A DNA stretch of 64,000 nucleotides from Bradyrhizobium guangzhouense (GCF_004114955.1 NZ_CP030053.1:6324001-6388000), one strand, 5' to 3'; positions 16,555 to 26,851 are shown, counted from the stretch's first letter. The notes: generated by a model not told the origin, from the letters alone. Made by a program: numbers and translations.

Positions 16555-17706
16555 ATGACCGCGACTGCCACCTCAAATGCTGCCGGCTCCGCCGCCTGGG
16601 CGGACACGCTGCTGTTGTCGTTCGCGCAGGCCGGCTACCTCAGGGCCGAGCCCGCCATTCTGCAGCCGGCCGAGCCCTTCCTGGATCTGTCGGGCGAGGA
16701 CATTCGCAAAAGCCTCTATCTGACGACGGACCTGTCCGGCGACGAGCTCTGCCTGCGCCCCGACCTGACGATTCCCGTGGCGCGCGACTACCTTGCTTCC
16801 AGCCGCGCCGGCCAGCCGGCCGGGTTCAGCTATCTCGGTCCCGTGTTCCGTTACCGCAGCGGACAGGCCAGCGAATTCCTTCAGGCCGGAATCGAATCGT
16901 TCGGCCGCCAGGATCGCGCCGCCGCCGATGCCGAGACGCTGGCGCTGGCGCTCGAGGCCACCGCCGCTTTCGGCGTGCGCGACGTCGAAATCCGCACCGG
17001 CGACGTCGCGCTGTTCAACGCGCTGCTCGATGCGCTCAATCTTTATCCGGTCTGGCGCCGCCGCCTGGTCAAGGACTTCAACCGCAAGATCAGCCTCGAG
17101 CAGGATCTGGAGCGGCTGGCGGCCGAGACCACCGCGACCCGCAGCGAATATGAGGGCGTGCTGGCGGCACTCGCCGGCTCCGACCGCAAGGCGGCCCTGG
17201 CCTTCGTCACCGACCTGATGTCGATTGCCGGCACCACCAATGTCGGCGGCCGCACCACGGCCGAGATCGCCGATCGCTTCCTCGAGCAATCGACGTTGAA
17301 GAGCGGCGCACTGCCGCGCGAGGCGATCGCGGTGCTGAAGCGCTTTCTGTCGATATCAGGCAATCCGGACGAGGCCGTCGCCGCGTTGCGCGCGCTCACC
17401 GCCGACGCAAGGCTCGATCTCAATGGCGCGATCGACCAGCTCGAGAGCCGGGTGGGCTTCATGGCCGCGCGCGGCATCGACGTGAAGAGCACGCGCTTCT
17501 CGACTGCGTTCGGGCGCGGGCTCGACTACTACACGGGGTTTGAATTCGAACTGCATCACAGGGGTAACGGCACCGAGCCGCTGGTGGCCGGTGGTCGCTA
17601 TGATGGACTGATGACCCAGCTCGGATCGGCCGCCCCTATACCGGCCGTCGGCTTCTCGGTCTGGGTTGATGCGCTGACCAGCATCGGCCGCAAGGTGGGA
17701 GCTTAA
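16555..17706 (+). CDS. hisZ: ATP phosphoribosyltransferase regulatory subunit
   Basis: A 383-residue HisRS paralogue that partners short-form HisG in the first step of histidine synthesis. Class II synthetase-like motifs are present (PAILQPAEPFLDLSGED, LCLRPDLTIPVARDYL, FSYLGPVFRYRSG, FGRGLDYYTGFEFELH, GGRYDGLM), but the anticodon-binding domain is absent, as expected for HisZ. The ATG at 16555 is chosen by homology to relatives; ATGs at 16540/16543 are possible. hisG follows after 3 bp. Confidence 0.94.
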   Translation: MTATATSNAAGSAAWADTLLLSFAQAGYLRAEPAILQPAEPFLDLSGEDIRKSLYLTTDLSGDELCLRPDLTIPVARDYLASSRAGQPAGFSYLGPVFRYRSGQASEFLQAGIESFGRQDRAAADAETLALALEATAAFGVRDVEIRTGDVALFNALLDALNLYPVWRRRLVKDFNRKISLEQDLERLAAETTATRSEYEGVLAALAGSDRKAALAFVTDLMSIAGTTNVGGRTTAEIADRFLEQSTLKSGALPREAIAVLKRFLSISGNPDEAVAALRALTADARLDLNGAIDQLESRVGFMAARGIDVKSTRFSTAFGRGLDYYTGFEFELHHRGNGTEPLVAGGRYDGLMTQLGSAAPIPAVGFSVWVDALTSIGRKVGA

Positions 17707-17709
17707 GCC

Positions 17710-18687
17710 ATGAGCGCGCCGTTCGTGCTGGCCGTTCCCTCCAAGGGCCGCCTTCAGGAAAATACCGAAGCCTTCTTCGCCCGCGCCGGGCTCAAGCTCT
17801 CGAAGGCCGGCGGCGCCCGCGACTATCGCGGCACGATCGCGGGCCTCGACAATGTCGAGGTCGCCTATCTCTCGGCGAGCGAGATCGCGGCGCAATTGTC
17901 GCGCGGCTTCGCGCATTTCGGCGTCACCGGAGAAGACCTGGTGCGCGAGAACATCGCGGACGCGGAGAAGCGCGTGTCGCTGATCGACGGGCTGGGCTTC
18001 GGCTATGCCGACGTCGTGGTCGCAGTGCCGCAGGCCTGGATCGACGTACGCACCATGGCCGATCTCGACGACGTCACCACGGGCTTCCGCGAGCAGCACC
18101 ACATGCGGATGCGGGTCGCGACCAAGTTCGTCAACCTCACCCGCACCTTCTTCTCGCAGCGCGGCATCAGCGATTATCGCATCGTCGAAAGCGCGGGCGC
18201 GACCGAGGGCGCGCCCGCGGCCGGCACCGCCGAGCTGATCGTCGACATCACCACGACGGGCGCGACGCTCGCCGCCAACGGCCTGCGGGTGCTCGACGAT
18301 GGTGTGATCCTGCGCAGCCAGGCCAACCTGGTCGCGTCGAAAGATGCCGACTGGTCGCCACAAGCCCGCGAGACCGCGCGCATCATCCTCGACCACATCG
18401 CGGCACGGGCGCGCGCCAACAAATACCGCGAGGTCCGGACCCGCTTCCGGCAATGCGACGCCGCCCTGCTCGGCGAGGCCCACAGCCGCTTCGGCGTCGA
18501 GGCTCCGTTCGGCGGGCCGACCTCGTCGGGCATGCTCACGCTGCACTGCCCACCTGGGCAGCTCTATGCGCTCGCGAGCTTCCTGCGCGAACATGGGGCC
18601 GAGACCGTCTCGGTGGTCTCGCTCGACTACGTGTTCGACCGGGAGAACCCGCTGTTCGCGAAGCTCGAAACGTTCCTGCGGCCGTGA
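17710..18687 (+). CDS. hisG: ATP phosphoribosyltransferase
   Basis: A 325-residue catalytic subunit that joins ATP and PRPP, committing to histidine biosynthesis. Landmarks are [13 protein letters not shown] at the start, [15 protein letters not shown] and the PRPP-binding stretch [20 protein letters not shown] (about 175-194). The C-terminal part continues beyond the catalytic core. Its ribosome binding site GGGAG lies inside the end of hisZ, 3 bp upstream of which the genes abut, indicating coupled expression. Confidence 0.95.
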   Translation: MSAPFVLAVPSKGRLQENTEAFFARAGLKLSKAGGARDYRGTIAGLDNVEVAYLSASEIAAQLSRGFAHFGVTGEDLVRENIADAEKRVSLIDGLGFGYADVVVAVPQAWIDVRTMADLDDVTTGFREQHHMRMRVATKFVNLTRTFFSQRGISDYRIVESAGATEGAPAAGTAELIVDITTTGATLAANGLRVLDDGVILRSQANLVASKDADWSPQARETARIILDHIAARARANKYREVRTRFRQCDAALLGEAHSRFGVEAPFGGPTSSGMLTLHCPPGQLYALASFLREHGAETVSVVSLDYVFDRENPLFAKLETFLRP

Positions 18688-18785
18688 GTCCAAAGTTCGT
18701 TGAGCAGCTTTGTTCAGCGTAGCGACAGCAAGCGGCAGCTACCATATGCTGTTCTGATGACCTCGACGCTCTGGAACCTCGATCG

Positions 18786-19877
18786 ATGACGCTGGGCTCT
18801 GATGTTTCCGGCCTGACCACCACCGCGGCGAGTGCCGCCGCGAAAGGGCTGTCGATCGTCGTCCCCGTCTACAACGAGGCGGCGGGCCTCGCCGCCCTGC
18901 ACCAGCGCATCTGCGATCTCGCCAAGACGGTGCGGCGGCGCTATCGGCTCGCCTGCGAGGTCGTCTATGTCGACGACGGCAGCAAGGATGCGACGCTGTC
19001 GATCGCCCGCGCGCTGCCGGCCGACGCGATCGACGTCCAGGTGGTGTCGCTGTCGCGCAATTTCGGCAAGGAGGCGGCGCTGATGGCCGGCCTCGACCAT
19101 GCCCGGCTCGGCGCCGTCATGTTCATGGACGGCGACGGCCAGCATCCACCCGATCTGATCGAGCAGTTGGTGCGGCACTGGATCGATGACGGCTACGATG
19201 TCGTCTATACCGCCAAGGCGCATCGCGACAACGAAAGCTTCCTGCGCCGGCTGTCCGTGCACGGCTTCTACGCGCTGATCAATTGGGGCGCCCGCCAGAA
19301 GATTCCGGAGGATGCCGGCGACTTCCGCCTGCTGTCGCCGCGCGCGGTCGCTGCGCTTCGGCAGTTGCCGGAGCGCAACCGCTTCTTCAAGGGGCTGGCG
19401 AGCTGGATCGGCTTTCGCCAGATCCGCGTCGATTACGAGCCTGCAGCGCGCGTCCATGGCGTCACGACCTTCAACGCGGCGAGCCTGCTCGGCCTGTCGA
19501 TCGAAGGCCTGACCTCGTTCTCGGTGGCGCCGCTGCGCTTCGCCAGCCTGCTCGGCGTGCTGCTTGCCGGCGTCGCCTTCCTGTTCGGCCTGTCGATCCT
19601 CTGGGAGGTCTTCACGACCGGCAAGCAGGTGCCGGGCTATCCTTCGCTCGTGGTCGGCCTGATGACGATCGGCGGCGTGCAGCTCATCATGATCGGCATC
19701 GTCGGCGAATATATCGGCAAGATCCTCTCCGAGCTGAAGGCGCGTCCGATCTACTTCGTCGCCGAGCACAGCGAAAGGCACTTTGAGGTCGACAAGGCCC
19801 AGGATGCTTCGAGTCAGGATGCTTCAAGCCAGGATGCTTCAAGCCAGGACGCATCCAACAGGACCGCGGCCGAATGA
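18786..19877 (+). CDS. GT2 glycosyltransferase, polyprenyl-phosphate sugar synthase type
   Basis: A 363-residue family 2 glycosyltransferase like ArnC/GtrB/FlmF2, which transfer a sugar from a nucleotide donor to undecaprenyl phosphate on the inner membrane. The catalytic domain shows LSIVVPVYNEA, VVYVDDGSKD, MDGDGQHPPDLI and EDAGDFRLLS; two C-terminal membrane helices (about 235-260 and 280-305) complete the type. The tail carries four tandem QDASS-type pentapeptides. Its stop overlaps the start of the deacetylase as ATGA, pointing to a shared lipid-linked sugar. The sugar itself cannot be read from sequence. Confidence 0.88.
   Translation: MTLGSDVSGLTTTAASAAAKGLSIVVPVYNEAAGLAALHQRICDLAKTVRRRYRLACEVVYVDDGSKDATLSIARALPADAIDVQVVSLSRNFGKEAALMAGLDHARLGAVMFMDGDGQHPPDLIEQLVRHWIDDGYDVVYTAKAHRDNESFLRRLSVHGFYALINWGARQKIPEDAGDFRLLSPRAVAALRQLPERNRFFKGLASWIGFRQIRVDYEPAARVHGVTTFNAASLLGLSIEGLTSFSVAPLRFASLLGVLLAGVAFLFGLSILWEVFTTGKQVPGYPSLVVGLMTIGGVQLIMIGIVGEYIGKILSELKARPIYFVAEHSERHFEVDKAQDASSQDASSQDASSQDASNRTAAE
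19800..19859 (+). repeat. 15-bp tandem repeat, four copies
   Basis: CAGGATGCTTCAAGC-like units at 19800-19814, 19815-19829, 19830-19844 and 19845-19859; the middle two are identical and the last diverges. The unit is a multiple of three and encodes QDASS, so copy-number change would keep the frame of the glycosyltransferase tail. Confidence 0.9.
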
Positions 19878-20719
19878 GCGCGGCCGCGAGCCTGCGGCAG
19901 ATCCGGCTCTGCGCCGACGATTACGGCATCAGCCCGGGCGTCAACCGTGCCATTCGCGACCTGATCGAGCGCGGCCGCCTCAATGCCACCTCGGTGATGA
20001 TGGTGGGCCCGGCGATCGAACAAAGCGAGGTCGCGGCGCTTTCCGCCGCCGCGAAAGCGAGCCCGAGCTGCGCGATCGGACTGCATGTGACGCTGTCGGC
20101 GCCGTTCCGCCCCCTCACCATGCATTTCCGTCCGCTCGACGGCGACATGTTCATGGCCTTTCCAAGACTGCTGCGCGCAGGACTCCTGCGGCGGCTCGAC
20201 AGCGAGTTCTTCCGCAACGAAGTGAGAGCGCAGCTCTTGGCGTTCGCGGAGGCCTTCGGCCGGGCGCCCGACTTCGTCGACGGCCATCAGCACGTGCAGC
20301 TGTTTCCGCAAGTGCGCGACGGCTTTGTCGATGCCGTCGGCGAGATCGCGCCGAAGGCCTGGGTGCGGCAGGGCGGACGCGACCTGCCGCTGGCGCAACG
20401 GCTGGCCTCGCCGAAAGCCCTGGTGCTCGATGTCCTCAGCGCGCAATTCCGCGGCCGTGCGGAGCGCGCCGGCCTTGCGTTCAATCCCGCCTTTGCCGGC
20501 GCCTATGATTTCACCCGCGCGGCCGATTTCGGCGAGCTGATGCGGCAGTTCCTCGAAGGCCTGCCCGAAGGCGGCCTCGTGATGTGCCATCCCGGTTTTG
20601 TCGACGAGGTGCTGATCGGGCTCGACCCGATGACGGAGGTCAGGGAACGCGAGCATGCCTATCTCGCCAGCGACGCCTTCGCGCAGCTCCTCGCGACGAG
20701 CAACGTGACATTGGGATGA
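19874..20719 (+). CDS. ChbG/HpnK (YdjC) family deacetylase
   Basis: A 281-residue carbohydrate deacetylase-like protein of the YdjC family. Metal and catalytic motifs are CADDYGISPGVNRAI (13-27), GLHVTLS and DGHQHVQLFP (about 136-145), with MCHPGFVDE near the C-terminus. Family members deacetylate chito-oligosaccharides (ChbG), hopanoid GlcNAc (HpnK) or undecaprenyl-phosphate amino sugars (NaxD). Overlap with a FlmF2/ArnC-like transferase favours a NaxD-like role; this is inference. Confidence 0.88.
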   Translation: MSAAASLRQIRLCADDYGISPGVNRAIRDLIERGRLNATSVMMVGPAIEQSEVAALSAAAKASPSCAIGLHVTLSAPFRPLTMHFRPLDGDMFMAFPRLLRAGLLRRLDSEFFRNEVRAQLLAFAEAFGRAPDFVDGHQHVQLFPQVRDGFVDAVGEIAPKAWVRQGGRDLPLAQRLASPKALVLDVLSAQFRGRAERAGLAFNPAFAGAYDFTRAADFGELMRQFLEGLPEGGLVMCHPGFVDEVLIGLDPMTEVREREHAYLASDAFAQLLATSNVTLG

Positions 20720-20856
20720 AACCGGCGAACGCCAAGCCCAAAGGTAAGCTTCGGGGCAGACTGTCGCATACCGAAATTTAATCCTGCCGCCACTGTTGGG
20801 GCCACAATGGAACCCTACATCCCGCTTGCGCTTGTTTCGCGCGAGGGAGACTGACC

Positions 20857-21684
20857 ATGACGCCGCAGGAACGCCAGCTCGTCGACGAGCTTTTCGACCG
20901 GCTTTCGAAACTGGAGAATGCACCGCGCGATCCCGACGCGATCGCCGCGATTTCGGACGGCTTGCGCAAGGCCCCCGGCGCCGTCTACGCGCTGGTGCAG
21001 ACCACGTTGTTGCAGGACGAAGCGCTCAAGCGCGCCCATAACCGCATCCAGGAGCTGGAAGCGGCCCAGGCGCCCGCGCAGCCGCAGTCCGGCGGTTTTC
21101 TCGACACCATGCGCGACACGCTGTTTGGCGCGAGCCCATCGCGCGGCTCGGTTCCGAACGTGCCGCCGCGTGACTCGCGGCCGGTCTGGAACAGCGGTCA
21201 GGCGATGCAGCAGGCCCAGCCGGGTTATGGCCAACCGCCTTACGGTCAGGCTTACGGACAAGGCCAAGGGTACGGACAGGGATATGGACAGGGCTACGGC
21301 GCGCCGCCGGTCGGCAGTGGCGGCAGCTCGTTCCTCGGGACGGCGGCGGCGGCCGCGGCCGGCGTGGTCGGCGGCTCGCTGCTGCTCTCCAGCATTCGCG
21401 GCATGATGGGCGGCGGATCGCATCAGGCATTTGGCGACACCACCATCATCGAGGAGCGCGGTGGCGGCTCACCGTGGGGTGGCGACCAGTCCGGCGGCTC
21501 GCTCGCGCGCGATGCCGGCCTCAACGACATCGGATCGAACCGCGACTCCCGACAGGGCTTCTTCGATCAGGCCTCGAACGATCGCGACAACGACGATCAG
21601 AACGACGATAACAACGACAATATGGACACGGCCGACGACAGCGATTTCGGCGGCGGAGACGACGGCGGCAGCGATTACGCGTAA
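20857..21684 (+). CDS. DUF2076 family protein
   Basis: A 275-residue protein of the DUF2076 family: a conserved helical N-terminus (MTPQERQLVDELFDRLSKLE, RKAPGAVYALVQTTLLQDEALKRAHNRI) is followed by a Gln/Gly/Tyr-rich low-complexity stretch with repeated GYGQ units (about 125-150), a short hydrophobic Ala/Gly segment (about 160-185) and an Asp/Asn-rich acidic tail. The function is unknown; relatives are thought to be periplasmic or membrane-associated. The ATG at 20857 has GGGAGA about 8 nt upstream. Confidence 0.85.
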   Translation: MTPQERQLVDELFDRLSKLENAPRDPDAIAAISDGLRKAPGAVYALVQTTLLQDEALKRAHNRIQELEAAQAPAQPQSGGFLDTMRDTLFGASPSRGSVPNVPPRDSRPVWNSGQAMQQAQPGYGQPPYGQAYGQGQGYGQGYGQGYGAPPVGSGGSSFLGTAAAAAAGVVGGSLLLSSIRGMMGGGSHQAFGDTTIIEERGGGSPWGGDQSGGSLARDAGLNDIGSNRDSRQGFFDQASNDRDNDDQNDDNNDNMDTADDSDFGGGDDGGSDYA

Positions 21685-21704
21685 GGCTGTTCGACGCAGC
21701 AAAC

Positions 21705-21733
21705 AAAAACGGCCGCCATTGGGCGGCCGTTTT
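21705..21733. terminator. Bidirectional rho-independent terminator
   Basis: AAAAACGGCCGCC-ATTG-GGCGGCCGTTTT: a 12-bp stem with A- and T-runs on both sides, between the convergent DUF2076 and L,D-transpeptidase genes. Confidence 0.9.
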
Positions 21734-21752
21734 CATGTCGAGCATCAGAACA

Positions 21753-22568
21753 TCACATCACCACGACCTTGGTGCCGACATTGACGCGGCCATAGAGGTC
21801 GATGACGTCCTCGTTGCGCATGCGGATGCAGCCGGAGGAGACGTTGGTGCCGATGGTCCAGGGCTCGTTGGAGCCGTGGATGCGATAGAGCGTGGAGCCG
21901 AGATACATCGCGCGTGCGCCGAGCGGGTTTTCCGGACCACCTTCCATGTGCCTGGGCAGATCGGGACGGCGGGCGATCATTTCCGCCGGCGGCGTCCAAT
22001 CCGGCCATTCGCGCTTGGCGGTGATCGACTTCACGCCGCTCCAGGTGAAGCCTTCGCGCCCGACGCCGATGCCGTAGCGCAGCGCGCGGCCGTTTCCCTC
22101 GACGAGGTAGAGGAACTTGTTGTTGGAATCGACCACGATGGTGCCGGCGCTTTCCTTGCCGCTATAGTCAACAAGCTGTTTCTCGAATTTCGGATCGAAC
22201 GGACGCTGCCGCGGATCGACCGCTTCCTGCTGGTAGCTCGCGCCTTGCTGATAGCCGCCCTGCATCTGCGGCTCGCCCATCGGCGGCATGCGACGCGGAT
22301 CGGCGTAAGCCGGCTGCTGCTGATAGACCGGCTGCTCCGGCGCATAGGCCGGACCACGGCCGGGCCCGTCGCCGAACAGGAACTCGATGAAGCCGCCGCC
22401 CATATTGGCATTGGAGGCGACGCGCACCGGCGCGGGGGCAATTTGCGGCTGGTAGAGCACCGCGGGCGGATCGTTCGGCACGGTATTGTCGAAGGCGCTC
22501 GCGCTGGTAGCGCCGACAATGAAGGCGCATGCGCTGCCGAGCAGCGCGACAGACATTTTCTTGAACAT
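21753..22568 (-). CDS. L,D-transpeptidase (ErfK/YbiS/YnhG family)
   Basis: A 271-residue periplasmic enzyme forming or remodelling peptidoglycan 3-3 cross-links or attaching proteins to peptidoglycan. A signal peptide (MFKKMSVALLGSACAFIVGATSASA) is followed by a Pro/Gln/Tyr-rich linker and the C-terminal YkuD domain with YRIHGSNEPWTIG and the catalytic SSGCIRM. The ATG at 22568 starts the signal peptide; ATGs farther upstream would bury it. Confidence 0.93.
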   Translation of the reverse strand: MFKKMSVALLGSACAFIVGATSASAFDNTVPNDPPAVLYQPQIAPAPVRVASNANMGGGFIEFLFGDGPGRGPAYAPEQPVYQQQPAYADPRRMPPMGEPQMQGGYQQGASYQQEAVDPRQRPFDPKFEKQLVDYSGKESAGTIVVDSNNKFLYLVEGNGRALRYGIGVGREGFTWSGVKSITAKREWPDWTPPAEMIARRPDLPRHMEGGPENPLGARAMYLGSTLYRIHGSNEPWTIGTNVSSGCIRMRNEDVIDLYGRVNVGTKVVVM

Positions 22569-22884
22569 CGACGTACTCTGTACTGTTTCGTCTAGTTGCA
22601 TTCGCCGCCGAACGCGCTGGCTGATCTTTCGCGTCCTCGACGTGGTCAATAAAGAGCAAACTCCGTTGCGTTTGGTAAACAGATCAGGCGTTTCGATTCA
22701 CCACGTCGCGCATGATGCGCCAATTTGTCGATCAGCGTTTATTTTCGATGAAGGACACAGGCGCATGGTTAATCGTGTGTTTGCGTGGCGTCGCGCGCGG
22801 CCGCACAACAGTTCCGGACGTGAACCTCGTGTTAAATCGCTTCTGTCTACAAAGACGCGTGAGTGAGGTGGGGGGAGTATCCTG
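22569..22884. other. Divergent promoter region, L,D-transpeptidase / CheZ-like
   Basis: A relatively AT-richer 316-bp spacer that should hold both promoters. I see no gene, no strong operator and no repeat element of the families found elsewhere in the window. Confidence 0.5.
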
Positions 22885-23649
22885 ATGGCTGTTCACCGCA
22901 AGCGTTTTCGTGTCGAAGATATCACCGGTGGCGAGATGCCGATTCTGGACGTGACTGAAGAGGCAGGCCCGATGCATAGCGAAATCATGGCGGAGCTGCG
23001 CGCGATCCGCGCCCAGATGGCACGAAGCAGCCAGGCCGCGCTGCCGCCGAGCGACGCCGTCGTGGCACAGGAAGTTGCCGATACGCGCGCGCTGCTGGAA
23101 ACCTATCGGGCCCAGATCGAGCAGTGCGAGAAGCTGAAGGTCGAGCTCGACCTCATCCACGACGCCATCGACCGCACCAAGCGCGAGATCGCAACCCTGC
23201 ACGGCAAGAGCTTCGACGGCGGCGAGATGGCCAAGGTCAATGGTGAGCTCGGCGCGGTGGTCGGCGGAACCGAACAGGCGACCCAGCAAATTCTCGAAGC
23301 CGCAGAATCGATCGACCAGGCGGCCAGCGCGATGTCCAAGGTGCAATCGGCCGACCAGCAGAAGCGCCTCGCCGACGACATCCAGGAACGCGTCATCTCG
23401 ATCTTCGAGGCCTGCAACTTCCAGGACCTGACCGGCCAGCGCATCAGCAAGGTCATGTCCACGATGAAGTTCATCGAGCAGCATATCAATGCGATGATGG
23501 AGATCTGGGGCGGCGTCGACGCGATCAAGGCTCACGTGCCCGCGCATGTCGACACCCGCAGCGAGGACGACAAGCTCCTCAACGGCCCGAAGCTCGCCGG
23601 CGACGTCGGCCACGCCTCGCAGGACGACATCGACGCGCTGTTCGACTAA
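22885..23649 (+). CDS. CheZ-like protein phosphatase
   Basis: A 254-residue helical protein resembling the CheZ family of CheY-P phosphatases. The core helix has IFEACNFQDLTGQRISKVMSTM (about 172-193), matching the CheZ 'FQDLTGQ' active segment, where the Gln inserts into the CheY-P site. The C-terminus ends QDDIDALFD, like the CheY-binding peptide of E. coli CheZ. Earlier regions form long amphipathic helices. No che or fla gene is nearby. A strong terminator follows. Confidence 0.8.
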   Translation: MAVHRKRFRVEDITGGEMPILDVTEEAGPMHSEIMAELRAIRAQMARSSQAALPPSDAVVAQEVADTRALLETYRAQIEQCEKLKVELDLIHDAIDRTKREIATLHGKSFDGGEMAKVNGELGAVVGGTEQATQQILEAAESIDQAASAMSKVQSADQQKRLADDIQERVISIFEACNFQDLTGQRISKVMSTMKFIEQHINAMMEIWGGVDAIKAHVPAHVDTRSEDDKLLNGPKLAGDVGHASQDDIDALFD

Positions 23650-23672
23650 GCGGACGCGACAAGCAGAAAAAC

Positions 23673-23702
23673 AAAACGCCGGCCCTCGGGCCGGCGTTTT
23701 TT
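23673..23702 (+). terminator. Rho-independent terminator of the CheZ-like gene
   Basis: AAAACGCCGGCCC-TC-GGGCCGGCGTTTTTT: a 13-bp stem with a T-run, 24 bp after the stop. Confidence 0.92.
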
Positions 23703-23720
23703 GTTTTTGGCGCCCCCACT

Positions 23721-23821
23721 GTCATCGTCCGAAGGCGGACGATCCTGTATTCCAGAGACGGTTGTAATAGAGCCGAGAAGCCGCGGCGTACCGGATGTCC
23801 CGGTCAAGCCGGGGCATGACG
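23721..23821. repeat. Intergenic palindromic repeat, GTCATCG family
   Basis: Begins GTCATCGTCCGAAGGCGGACGATCC and ends CCGGTCAAGCCGGGGCATGAC; same family as 3342-3462 and 28081-28245, again between convergent genes. Confidence 0.7.
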
Positions 23822-23832
23822 GAGGTTAGAGA

Positions 23833-24357
23833 CTAGGCCTTCGGTCCGCAGCGGACGTAGACCATGTTGCCGTAGCGGGTGGCGGCGTCCTTGTCGACGA
23901 AGCGGGTGATCATCACGCGGCCGTCGAAGGAGACGATCTCGCGGTCCTGCTCGCCGGGCGTCGGGCCGGACGGGCCGATATAGTTCTTGCCGGTCGGCGA
24001 GCCCTTCAGCCGCAGCTCCTGCGGCGTCGCCTGGTCGGCCAGATGCATGATCACTCCGCCGGAGGAACCGGCGCCGATCACGTAGGGGTTCTTGCACTGG
24101 GCCCTTGCGGCTGCCTCGGTGCGGGCACGGTCGGCCGGGTTCTGGAACGAGGCGAGGCCCCAGCGGCCGACGATCTCGTCGGCGCGGATCGAGGCCGGCA
24201 TTTCCGGCGCGACGCCGGGCTCGGCCTCGGGCGCCGGCTGGGACGAGGAGAAGGACGGCAGGCTGAGGCCGCCGCCGCCGCAGGCACCCAGCAGCAGCGC
24301 CAGGCAACAGGCCCCCGCCAGGTTGGCAAGCGTGCGTGCGTGAGCTGAACTGATCAT
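23833..24357 (-). CDS. Putative lipoprotein
   Basis: A 174-residue protein with a lipoprotein signal ending in LALLLGAC, so Cys in that lipobox should be acylated and tethered to the envelope. A Ser/Pro/Glu linker is followed by a compact domain (about 60-174) with DEIVGRWGLASFQNP, ARAQCKNPYVI and MVYVRCGPKA; two Cys may pair. The 'VGRWxLAS' start resembles small outer-membrane lipoprotein inhibitors-like folds, but I cannot name the family. The ATG at 24357 begins the signal. Confidence 0.78.
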   Translation of the reverse strand: MISSAHARTLANLAGACCLALLLGACGGGGLSLPSFSSSQPAPEAEPGVAPEMPASIRADEIVGRWGLASFQNPADRARTEAAARAQCKNPYVIGAGSSGGVIMHLADQATPQELRLKGSPTGKNYIGPSGPTPGEQDREIVSFDGRVMITRFVDKDAATRYGNMVYVRCGPKA

Positions 24358-24513
24358 GGCATTCCCCCGAACAAAACCATGGCCGCATCCGTCCCGCAGC
24401 CAAGCGCAAAACCGTAGCCAGGGCAATGACGTCCTAAGATACGCCTGTCACCCGAACGAGTTTCCAATGCCACCATCCTATATCCGCCTCACCAATCGCT
24501 TAACCACCTTTGC

Positions 24514-24542
24514 TTGACAGGATCGCAGCCAAGCCATATCCC
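24514..24542 (+). promoter_or_regulatory. groESL promoter
   Basis: TTGACA (24514-24519) is a consensus -35; TATCCC at 24537-24542 (17-bp spacing) or CATATC at 24535-24540 is the likely -10. The CIRCE element begins 11 bp further downstream, overlapping the expected transcription start. Confidence 0.65.
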
Positions 24543-24552
24543 CTGCGCACTA

Positions 24553-24579
24553 TTAGCACTCGGAAAGACCGATTGCTAA
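24553..24579. promoter_or_regulatory. CIRCE operator for HrcA
   Basis: TTAGCACTC, a 9-nt spacer, then GATTGCTAA: the consensus inverted repeat TTAGCACTC-N9-GAGTGCTAA with one mismatch in the right arm. It marks heat-inducible, HrcA-repressed groESL. Confidence 0.93.
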
Positions 24580-24675
24580 GCGCGCCGCTCGCCCCTCGGC
24601 AAGAGGGGCAACGGCAGCGCCGCCCCCACCCACTTCCGCTGCTTATCGAGAAGCGAGCCTCCAAAGGGAAACGTC

Positions 24676-24972
24676 ATGGCTAAGTCCAAATTTCGTCCGC
24701 TGCATGACCGTGTCGTGGTCAAACGTATCGACGCCGAGGAAAAGACCAAGGGCGGCATCATCATTCCCGACACCGCCAAGGAAAAGCCGTCCCAGGGCGA
24801 GGTCGTCGCCGTCGGCCCCGGCGGCCGCGACGAGGCTGGCAAGCTGATCCCGATCGACCTCAAGGTCGGCGACCGCGTGCTGTTCGGCAAGTGGTCTGGC
24901 ACCGAGGTCAAGATCGACAATGAAGAGCTCCTGATCATGAAGGAGTCGGACATCATGGGCGTGATGGCCTAA
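24676..24972 (+). CDS. groES: Co-chaperonin GroES
   Basis: A 98-residue subunit of the heptameric lid of the GroEL cage. The sequence shows [33 protein letters not shown] with the mobile loop GGIII, and ends with the conserved DIMGVM. The preceding leader carries a consensus promoter and a CIRCE element, so expression should rise on heat shock. AAAGGGA lies just upstream of the ATG. Confidence 0.98.
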   Translation: MAKSKFRPLHDRVVVKRIDAEEKTKGGIIIPDTAKEKPSQGEVVAVGPGGRDEAGKLIPIDLKVGDRVLFGKWSGTEVKIDNEELLIMKESDIMGVMA

Positions 24973-25002
24973 GGCCGTCAGCCTGAACGGCCGCTGAATG
25001 TC

Positions 25003-25028
25003 ATGCCCGGATCGTCAGGTCCGGGCAT
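25003..25028 (+). other. Hairpin in the groES-groEL spacer
   Basis: ATGCCCGGA and TCCGGGCAT form a perfect 9-bp stem with an 8-nt loop; a smaller stem GGCCGT/ACGGCC lies just before it at 24973-24992. They fall in the 112-nt intercistronic region and may affect mRNA processing or relative GroES/GroEL levels. Confidence 0.6.
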
Positions 25029-25069
25029 CCATCATTCCGCCAGAGATCACCAGACACAACACGACATAA

Positions 25070-26716
<1,647 letters not shown>

Positions 26717-26742
26717 GCCCATCCCCCCCCTGACACGATTGC

Positions 26743-26772
26743 GAAGGCCGCCTCCGGGCGGCCTTCTTTTTT
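26743..26772 (+). terminator. groESL terminator
   Basis: GAAGGCCGCC-TCCG-GGCGGCCTTC followed by a T-rich run; 26 bp after the groEL stop. Confidence 0.93.
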
Positions 26773-26851
26773 GTCGAGACTGGCCTGCGCTTCAACCGGC
26801 GGACAAAACCCACTACGGTGGCGCCGATTCGATCGTTTGAGGATTTCGTCG

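Noticed and set aside
19800..19859. CRISPR-like array
   Set aside because: Units are contiguous 15-mers without spacers and lie in frame within a gene.
19874..20719. Naming the deacetylase HpnK of hopanoid synthesis
   Set aside because: No hpn or shc gene is near, and its partner transferase is of the ArnC type, not HpnI.
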